From assembly GCF_918797505.1 (NCBI RefSeq), contig NC_092793.1, forward strand, positions 58,857,749-58,921,748: a stretch of DNA of 64,000 bases, written 5' to 3'. The notes beneath the pieces were generated by a model. The model worked only from the letters and a program-made list of their open reading frames with translations. It searched no databases and was not told where the DNA came from. The translations under genes were made by a program, and so were the position numbers. Numbering within the stretch: position 1 is the first letter of the stretch; every line of letters starts with the position of its first letter. This DNA comes from Bemisia tabaci. Lineage: Eukaryota > Arthropoda > Insecta > Hemiptera > Aleyrodidae. Below are positions 56,701 to 64,000 of the stretch, one piece after another.

Positions 56701-57296
56701 TGCTCTATTTCCTTTGTGGTGGTGCCTAAAGGGCTATGTGATCAATACAGCAGAAGATAGGAGAGATGTAATTGAGCCTCGTTTTTTATTTTAAAAAAAA
56801 AATCCTGGACGACTTACAATAGAACGTGGCACACTTTGTTTACAACGTACTTTATTTCTGCACAGTAAAAAAGACTGCATGTTTACAGTAACTAAAACAG
56901 TGTGGGACTTTTCAGTCATCTCTAAATACTCGATATCAATTACTTTTCACTTCGACGCCTGCGATTATTTCGACGGTCCTGCTTTCCACCTCAAAGTTTA
57001 ATGAACTACTCATCGAAGCAATTTTATGCGTGGACATAAAAAAGTAAGTGATGGTGAATTCATTAAAACGACTAAGAAGTTCATTAATCAATTGATTTGT
57101 CACTGTTTTTAAATCTAACTTATATCAATTCGTCTGAAATATATTTTCCTTAGAAGAAATTTGCTGTAGGCAAGCAGGAAGTCACAGAGAGCTAATATTT
57201 TGAACAGTGGAGCAAAGTCGCTCCTTACTTGTCCCTCTAACAGGTCAAATTTGTAAAACGAATTTTTGGAAAATCGTAAAATAAGTCTAATCACTT
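56701..57296. other. Intergenic sequence
   Basis: Nothing recognised. Confidence 0.4.
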
Positions 57297-57304
57297 GAGG
57301 TACC

Positions 57305-57466
57305 CATTGGCGGTTCCAGCAAATTGGCAAAATTGGTTTTCTTCATTTAAACCCATAGACATGCATAGATTCTTGGAGAGGCCAGGTGCCGAGAAAATAA
57401 TCGATTATTTAACATGGGTTCAAATGAAGGAAATCCGGTGTTGCCACATTGCTGGATCCGCCTCTG
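57305..57466. mobile_element. hAT-type MITE, 162 bp
   Basis: Left end CATTGGCGGTTCCAGCAA, right end (inward) CAGAGGCGGATCCAGCAA, with TTCTTCATTTAAACCCA and its complement further in. Flanks GAGGTACC and GAGGTATC differ at one of eight positions, fitting an aged 8 bp duplication. Confidence 0.75.
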
Positions 57467-57474
57467 GAGGTATC

Positions 57475-58233
57475 CCTCTTAAAGTTGTTTTTTCCTATTT
57501 TTTGACGCCAAGGAAAACTAAACATTCATCCCCTGATTTATCATTTTCGTCACAAGAGAACTAAACGGATGTCTGCCTCGCGAGATTCCGGCGTCGCGTC
57601 GGTGCAGGGTCTTATTATCTGCGTGCACCAGGAGCAGACTGCGGAGCTCCCTGGCAGGCAGGCGACGAAGAACAATGACGTGGCTGAAATGAAAAATTGA
57701 GCAAACAACTGCAAGTTGCGAAAACGGGGCGGATGATAGCGCGCGTCGCGCCGGTGTTTTGGATGCAGTATGCAGGAGCAGCGGAAAACGAGCCTGCAGG
57801 ATCCGGGGATGCTGCCAGCCTGTCCGGGATGCGACGCGGCTTGCGTTCCCGAGCTGATTCAGGCGCGGATTAGCGCCACTCGCAGCCCCCGTTTGCGGCT
57901 CTGTGACAGGACGCGGACACGCTCAGCGACGATCAATCAACTCGAAGAGTTTACGCCATCATGCCTTTGCGTGTTGTCGTTTTCACCTGAAAATGGGTCT
58001 GTTGCACAAAAAAGCAAAAAATAGACTGCTGCGTCTTCTTCTTTTTTTCTTCTTCTTCCTCTTCCGGCACTTCAATCTCTCTCATAGTTTAAAAGGTATG
58101 TTCGGAAGTCAACATTCTGATTCGCCTAATGAGCGACTAGACAAGGACTGAAGTAGAAGAAATGTCTAACGTTTCCTCTTCCAAATCTTACGTAGAATCT
58201 TTTTCACACAGCGAGAAGTTCGTACCCCAACTC
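57475..58233. other. Intergenic sequence
   Basis: CpG-rich at 57560-57960 with no recognisable frame; CTT-rich run at 58035-58065. Confidence 0.4.
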
Positions 58234-58796
58234 CTGCAGGCTGATTGTTTAAATTGATCGACAAAGTGATAGACAAAGAAGACATGGGGATTATAGAGAG
58301 ATCCTATTGGTTGAAGTGGGTGGTTCCTATAGACTAAGGGAGAAAATGATGGACTAAATATAGCATAAATTCACGGAACTTTGCGCGAAGTTTCGTAAAC
58401 CTATCTCTGTGTGGACAAGGCCCTCATCCATTTGTAAGAAATGATCGAAAAAATTATGAAAGAACAAACATGTGGTTTAATAATTTTAACTTCCACCGCC
58501 GTGCACCGCGCCGCGCTAATCGTACTGCGTTTGGCGCAATGCGTGAAGTATTCCTACAGTTTTGTAGGCACTATGCGTTTCACGCCGACGCGACCGCTAC
58601 TGAACGCACTGTGTTTGACGCAATACGTGAAGTATTCATGCAGTCTTGGTCTCTGGTGGCTTGCCGTTAGTTAGTCTATTATCTACCTCCCTTGTCCATT
58701 GCAACCACACCCGCTTCAACCAATACGATACCTCCATATCCCTTTTGTCTTCTTTGTCTACAGCTTTGTCTATCAATTCCAACAATCAACCCACAG
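58234..58796. mobile_element. CTGCGGGC-family MITE split by captured hAT sequence
   Basis: Ends CTGCAGGCTGATTGTT / ACAATCAACCCACAG and arms as at 25626. The centre is replaced by about 285 bases (58362-58650) matching an internal part of the 22399 hAT. Confidence 0.8.
58362..58650 (+). repeat. Internal hAT fragment without termini
   Basis: TTCACGGAACTTTGC, ATCTCTGTGTGGACAAGG and two GTGAAGTATTC units match 22590-22845. Neither CAGGG end nor an 8 bp duplication is present. Confidence 0.75.
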
Positions 58797-59504
58797 AAAG
58801 AGTTACCAAGTTTCAGTAACGAAGATCAAATAGAAGTCAGTTTAGACCATATAAATGGCGTCATTTGTATACTTGACATCAACCAATGTTAATTGTAAAC
58901 ACGAATATCTTATTTGGGAGTTGATTCCCGGAACTTTCGTTGAGCGGTTCGTTCTCATCGTGAAATTTTGAAGAGGAAACATTTTAGGGTGTGCTTTAAC
59001 TGGTGCCTTTTCTAGTGCTCCATTATAGTTGACAACCGAAAGGTTGAGCAGTTGGTTTGGCGAATCGAACCTAATTTGCAGAAACTCGCCCAGCAGAGTG
59101 TTTTCCTGGATAAAGTATATTTTAGTTGAGCCACTTGCTCGACTTTTAGTACATCAGTCATTACTTGACAAATCTCAGCGTTGACTTTCAAAAGTAAATC
59201 GACAATATAGGCAAGATAGCATCAGTGAGGAGTCTCTCAGATAGATTGTTTCCCTGGTCTCCCAAATATCTGTCACTCATCATTAGGCGAAATAAGTGCT
59301 CAAAAAGTTGCTCATAAATCATCATTAGGTCATGCATCTCAGAGTTCAACTTTTACCTCACACGATCCTGTTGCTTAGGTTGTCGGTTTGGGGTCTCTGT
59401 CCTCTGTTATCGTAAAGGTTATGTCTACATTCAAAGATTTGACAAAACAAATCGTGTGCAACAGGACTGCTAGCGTAAATCAGATTGTGATACACTAGAA
59501 ATTG
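58797..59504. other. Intergenic with a decayed repeat
   Basis: 58868-59030 matches blocks at 18940-19045 and ends like the AATGGACC foldback (CTAGTGCTCCATTA). No gene. Confidence 0.4.
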
Positions 59505-59695
59505 TAAGGAAAAAAGGAAGAAGAAGTGGGATTAATAAAAGGAGGATGAGGAAGATGGTGGGAGAAAGACAGAAGGGGAAGAGTAAGAGAAAAGAAGAAT
59601 AGGATTGAAAAAAGGGAGAGGTAAAAGAGGATAGGTATAAAAAGAGGAGGATGAAGAAGAAGAAGTAAAGAGAGGGAAGAGAAAGAAAAACGATG
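59505..59695 (+). repeat. Purine-rich tract
   Basis: Strong A/G bias on the + strand (GAGGAAGATGG, AAAGGGAGAGG). Confidence 0.65.
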
Positions 59696-59856
59696 GAACA
59701 GAAAATACTAAAATTTTAAAAAACCAAATAATGGTCGAACATTTAACATACATGCACTATTTATGAAACTTGGTATGTGTTTCAACATATTTGACGTCAT
59801 CCAGTCGTGGCCGAGGATGACGCCAAAAGTGTCGGAATGCGTCCCAAGGTTTATGT

Positions 59857-60106
59857 CGTCACTTTCCGGCCAAATTACCACAAGTGCCATGCGACGTTCA
59901 AAAATGTTCGCCACCATTTTACTTTTTTACAGAGAAATTGTTCAACGAAACGGTCTGAAAATTTCGCTGAATATTCTTCGTGGTGCCGATAAAATGCAGT
60001 GAAATTTTCCTGATTCAACCAACAATTTCTCCGTAAAAAAATAAAATGGTGGCGGAAATTTTGAAACGTCGCATGGCGCTTGTGATACTTTGGCCGGGAT
60101 GTGACG
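59857..60106. mobile_element. CGTCAC-family MITE, copy 3
   Basis: CGTCACTTTCCGGCCAAATT / TTTGGCCGGGATGTGACG, flanked by ATGT (59853-59856, 60107-60110). Interior as at 39077. Confidence 0.8.
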
Positions 60107-62264
60107 ATGTATAGTGCAAGTGAGTTAAATTTCCGTCCGTTTGTCGGTTTTTTTAAACAATTTTAATCGCTGACTTGTGCGGCACTATTCACGTGTAATA
60201 AGATACAAAATAAATTATTCATGTTCAATTAATCTTCTACTTATTCTGCTCCCTCGCTTTCCTCTTTATCATTATACTCTCTTCTTATTCCTCTCTTTCT
60301 AAATCTTCTTCTTCCACTTTTGATTTTAATGCGTCCTCATCTGATCTTTATTAGGAACTCTACAATTCGAACCTCTGAGACCAGAGTCAAGTTTCTCAGA
60401 AGTGAAACCACTTAAAGGAGCAAAAACTAAAGATTGGAAAGCGAGCCTTCTGCGGTGTATTGCTCCTCGGTTATTCAACGACTCGTAAAGGCTTTCCACG
60501 GAAAATCATCTCTCGAAATGTGCCCACTTATCTCATAATCATAAGCATATCCCTATGAGATTTGCGATCAGACTCGGGATGAAATACCACGCCGGTTAGG
60601 ACAACACTCGCTCGAATGCGTCAAATATGTCACAACTTCGCAGCAGTGGGTATGGTGTCCTTACCGTAATTGGAGTTGGAAAGCGTTGCCGTTCAAAAGG
60701 ATACTTGAACGGTCGCAGTGAAAACCTGGCGAGTCCAATTTTCTGTCGAGCCTCGAGCCGCATTAGAATCCCTTCGCTCTAGGACTCATCAGATAATGAA
60801 TGTCCTCGGTTTTAGCATGGACCGATTCAAGGAAAGAATGGAACAGAAGATCTGTAATTACTTTAACGGGTCGATGCTCGTGCTTGGACTTTTTTTTTCT
60901 CGTGCTTGGACTAACTTCTAATGCTACACTGGAGTGCACGTCGTTGCTAATGTGCTGAAAACTTCCCAGATCTCTTTGCACTTGAACGCTACTCCTTCCC
61001 TCTCGAGTCCGGTTTGCAGGTGAATGGGATTCCATTCTGCCTTTTCTACGTTGCAAGGGACCAGAGTCGGTAGTAGGATACGGAAGTGGATTTTTATCTC
61101 CAGCTCCAACTCGCGGAAAGTTGACAACTTAGTTTGTTCGTTTTTTAACGGATTTTCTGCTCCTACGTTTGTTCCGTTTTAGCATATTAACGGCGGAACT
61201 GGAAAAGTGCGTACCTCCGATTGCGACATTGCAATCTCTGTCATCATCTTTTATTTTAAAGGAGAAACACTTAATATAATTCCTTGAAAATTTTCCTGAT
61301 ATTTTTTCGATATGTTTCAATGCAGATTTTAGAGTAAGAAATGCTAATTTAACCACTTTCGTGGTTAAATTAGCTCTCCACTTTTGTAAAATGTACACGT
61401 GAAACATGTCGGACGTATTTTTTTAACAATTTAATTGTTGAATCAGCAATCCATTTTTTTCGGTGTTGCACCTTTTCTGAGATCAGAAATGAATTGGCTT
61501 ATGTCCGTAAATAGTTCACCTTCAAATATCGCTTATCGGGCTTTTTATGAGGAAGATTCATCCGTACTAATAATTGCACTTCCCGCTCGAGTCTATTGAG
61601 GATTTGAGCCTGAAAATACTCTTGTGGAATCACATTTGAATTATTATGAACGATTTGAAAATTTTTTTCATGTTTTTCATTTCATTTTTGCAGCTTTGAC
61701 AGCAGCAACATTGCTCGAAAATCTGTCGTTGAAATTTGAGTTTCGAGTGGGATGAACGGTATCGGTGGGTGCGGTGCGAGTGTGAAAAACAGCGAAGAAG
61801 CTACGGGCCGGATGAGGGAGAGGGGCGGGGAGGGGTTATTTATCACCAGTGGCTCTAATAACAAAACGAACAAACAAAGCGTGGAAAAAGACCGCCGAAA
61901 AATCAATCTTATTTAGACCACTCGTAAGACAAAGCAGCTTTTCGCATCAATTAAAAGAAAGCAATTTATCAGGTTTTACTCCGCGAGTCAGCGCGCTCTG
62001 AGGTAAACCTGAAGCCTCGACTTAAGTCCCGGTCCCGCGAGATTACGTCTGTTCGCTTATCGATGAAGGGCCCGTGGATCACGGGCCTCTGCGGAGACAG
62101 TCGTCACGGCGAATTTATAAAGTGGTTTGCTCGATTTGAATCGCATTATCGAAAAGTCGTGGATGGGGTACTCACGGTCCGTCCGCTCTGGGGAGCTGAC
62201 TGAATGGAAAACCAATGACGTAAACGCTTGTTTATGAGCTCACGGATACTTCGAAACAATGATG
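60107..62264. other. Intergenic sequence
   Basis: Pyrimidine-rich at 60233-60325. No recognisable gene; frames near 60760-61130 match nothing I know. Short hairpin GGGCCCGTGGATCACGGGCC near 62069. Confidence 0.45.
61343..61374. repeat. Perfect short hairpin
   Basis: GCTAATTTAACCAC, a 4-base loop, then GTGGTTAAATTAGC. No U-run follows; role unknown. Confidence 0.7.
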
Positions 62265-62873
62265 ACGAAAGCACCAAACCACGTATCTCGGTTTGCAACG
62301 TTGCGGTCTTCCTGGTATACATAGGGTGTCCAAAAACCACTGAGACCAATTAAAAAACTATGATAGATATCAAAATGCGGTTAAAGGAAGTTGTAGTTCA
62401 TGCTATTGGGTATCAAAGTTCAAAATTTGAGCTTATTTGGTCGAAAATTCACCAAGTTACAGCAATTTTTCGGTGGCAAGTTGAAAATAACCCTACAGAA
62501 TTTTCGAGTAATTTTTCATTTCGCGAACTGATCCTGAGCCGTGCTGTAGATCGCGACGCTAAGGGATTATCAAGGCACTAATCTGAATGCCGGTTTTAAC
62601 CTCTTCACATGTGTTTTCAATATCTATCATGGTTTCCGAATTACAGACTTGGTCTCAGTTGTTTTGGGACACCCTACGTACTTCATTTTTTTAAATGTAG
62701 AGTAGAACTACTCAACGTAAATTCTTAAAAAGTTCCGTGATTTTCCTACTCTATGCGACGCAAATTCTGAGAAAACTTTAAGTGATGATTTTTCTGTCTT
62801 TGTAATAACAAAACGGGAGCGCAGATTTTTTCACACCGCAAATGAGATACGTTGTTTGGGATTTTCACCGTCG
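62265..62873. mobile_element. Foldback MITE, CGACGG family, copy 5, interrupted
   Basis: GACGAAAGCACCAAACCACG and CGTATCTCGG at the left, inverted GATACGTTGTTTGGG...CACCGTCG at the right. A 355 bp element sits inside the left part. Confidence 0.75.
62322..62676. mobile_element. Nested TAGGGTGTCC element
   Basis: TAGGGTGTCCAAAAACCACT and the inverted AGTTGTTTTGGGACACCCTA, with ACTGAGACCA and ATGATAGATAT blocks also inverted. The 73-codon frame inside has no recognisable motif. Possibly TA-type; the duplication is unclear. Confidence 0.75.
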
Positions 62874-63129
62874 AAAAGTGCTTTACTCTCGCAGAGGCGA
62901 TTGAATAACTTGAAACTTTAACGACTGAAATTTACGATTTCCCATTGCCCCACTTGTTTTTGGAAAGCTGAGGTGCATCCAGTAAAAGTTGCCTTGAAAA
63001 TATAAAATTCCATTTTACATTTTTTTCCTCGTCATTTTTACACCAACTGAATACCCAATACAATACCCACTGAAAAATTAACAAAGGTGTTATTTAAGCA
63101 ATTGCACAATGACTCAAGGCGCCTGTCAG
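62874..63129. other. Intergenic sequence
   Basis: Nothing recognised. Confidence 0.4.
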
Positions 63130-63485
63130 GCTGCGCGTCAGGCCTAGATCAGAAACGAACTGAAGTTATGGGGTCAGTGAATACGAGCCTTTATAACATG
63201 GGTCTACAGAAACATCCTAAAAAAGATTAAGACTTCAAATTGAAAAAAGGGAGAAAGAATCGAGTGTCAACACAGCCGAGGACAGGAAATATGTTATCGG
63301 GCCTCCATTTTTAACTTTTCTATTTAATCTGAGCGACATGACACCTCCATGACAGCATATAGCGCGGAACATTGCGAGATCATGCCTCGCGCCATCGCGC
63401 CTTCAATTTTGCAGACGCAACACGGACATCCATCAAGCACGAATAGTTGTATTTCTACGCCGTCATCAACGCGCATCGAGAGGTC
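63130..63485 (+). repeat. ~355 bp dispersed repeat, copy 2, with core copy F
   Basis: See 56335. Core 63397-63475: GCGCCTTCAATTTTGCAGAC, CAACACGGACATCCATC, GCACGAATAGTTGTAT. Confidence 0.7.
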
Positions 63486-64000
63486 TCTGATTTTTTATGT
63501 CTGAGAACAGTTAAGGTTATGTTTGCGGAAAATATGCTATGTTGTGTCCAAATTAATAATAGCTCCAGGGGAAAAAATGTTTAGAGGTCCCACCAATTTT
63601 CGTTGTGTAGGAACAGGAATTTCATTTTTCTTTATGCGACTACCCGCAGGCAACTTGAACCGGGTCAAATTTACCCGACTATCTCTTCTGGGGGAGTAAC
63701 GTAGGGCGAGTGAGAAAAAGGTGGTGAGAAAAAATGTGAAAATGTCAAAAAACGTATATTTCTTACCTTCAATAATGAAGATAGGAATGTTTCCCTTTCA
63801 CTTTTGGTTTATCTTAATCTGTGGAAAACTTGAATGAATAAGATTTTTTATTTTATCTACGTTAATAAAGTTAATCCCGTTGATTTTATTATATTATTTA
63901 TTTTCTCTCGAGATTTTTCTTTGCTAGAGTTACTTCAACAGTTTTTGGAAGTTTCATAGGATTAAATAATGGTACTATTCAAAAAATAATAGGCTACAGT
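63486..64000. other. Intergenic sequence
   Basis: A short palindrome CGGGTCAAATTTACCCG near 63661 echoes CGGATCAAATTGACCCG at 56341. No gene. Confidence 0.4.

Noticed and set aside
62360..62581. 73-codon frame inside the nested element as a transposase remnant
   Set aside because: No DDE or DNA-binding motif visible and far too short; it lies in a small non-autonomous element.
1..64000. tRNA, rRNA and other structured RNA genes
   Set aside because: I looked for B-box-like GGTTCGAATCC and cloverleaf patterns on both strands and saw none that hold up by eye; a covariance-model search would be decisive.

Overview
This window looks like non-coding, transposon-dense nuclear DNA from an animal, most likely an arthropod. 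The base composition is AT-leaning. I see no open frame longer than about 170 codons and no operon-like packing, and almost every recognisable structure is a short DNA-transposon derivative. The repeat style (foldback MITEs, hAT and Tc1/mariner-like ends, a LINE tail with the arthropod-type WYGHV..RMP..RLPKK motif) fits a hemipteran insect. A whitefly such as Bemisia is a guess from memory, not something the sequence proves. I find no confident protein-coding gene, tRNA, rRNA or CRISPR array.

Layout. At 1-3.3 kb: a CGACGG foldback, a duplicated small TIR repeat carrying a 359 bp hairpin element, a hAT MITE with a perfect 8 bp target duplication nested in another foldback, and a 5'-truncated LINE tail with a 13 bp duplication. 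At 5.4-21.2 kb: a 451 bp palindrome bounded by TTAA, copies of two abundant MITE families (CTGCCGTGC with 4 bp duplications, CACTGG with TA-like flanks), and a Transib-like MITE at 18.4 kb whose right end is CACAGTG. At 21.8-31 kb: a 0.6 kb foldback with a 795 bp hAT element in its right end, a second hAT of the same family at 30.1 kb, and several other foldbacks. At 32.8-34.8 kb: a near-perfect 1.9 kb palindrome, the most striking object here. At 37-39.7 kb: a GC-rich possible exon, a second broken LINE tail, a foldback with a TA-flanked MITE nested in one arm, and two more MITEs with clear duplications. At 40-49.4 kb: more foldbacks, including two CTGCCGTGC MITEs in tandem that share a TATG duplication. 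At 50-64 kb: a hairpin built from the hAT minisatellite, a purine-rich tandem tract, an 846 bp inverted composite carrying Penelope/hammerhead-like motifs, a hAT MITE, a MITE that has captured an internal piece of the hAT family, and a nested pair at 62.3 kb.

No genes work together here. The organising theme is repeated insertion of non-autonomous elements into each other. Target duplications identify hAT (8 bp), a probable Transib (5 bp), several 4 bp families, a TTAA family and TA families. Most elements are long hairpins, so read-through transcription would give double-stranded RNA. The AT-rich spans at 34.8-37.1, 45.1-47.3 and 60.1-62.3 kb are the least repeat-marked parts.
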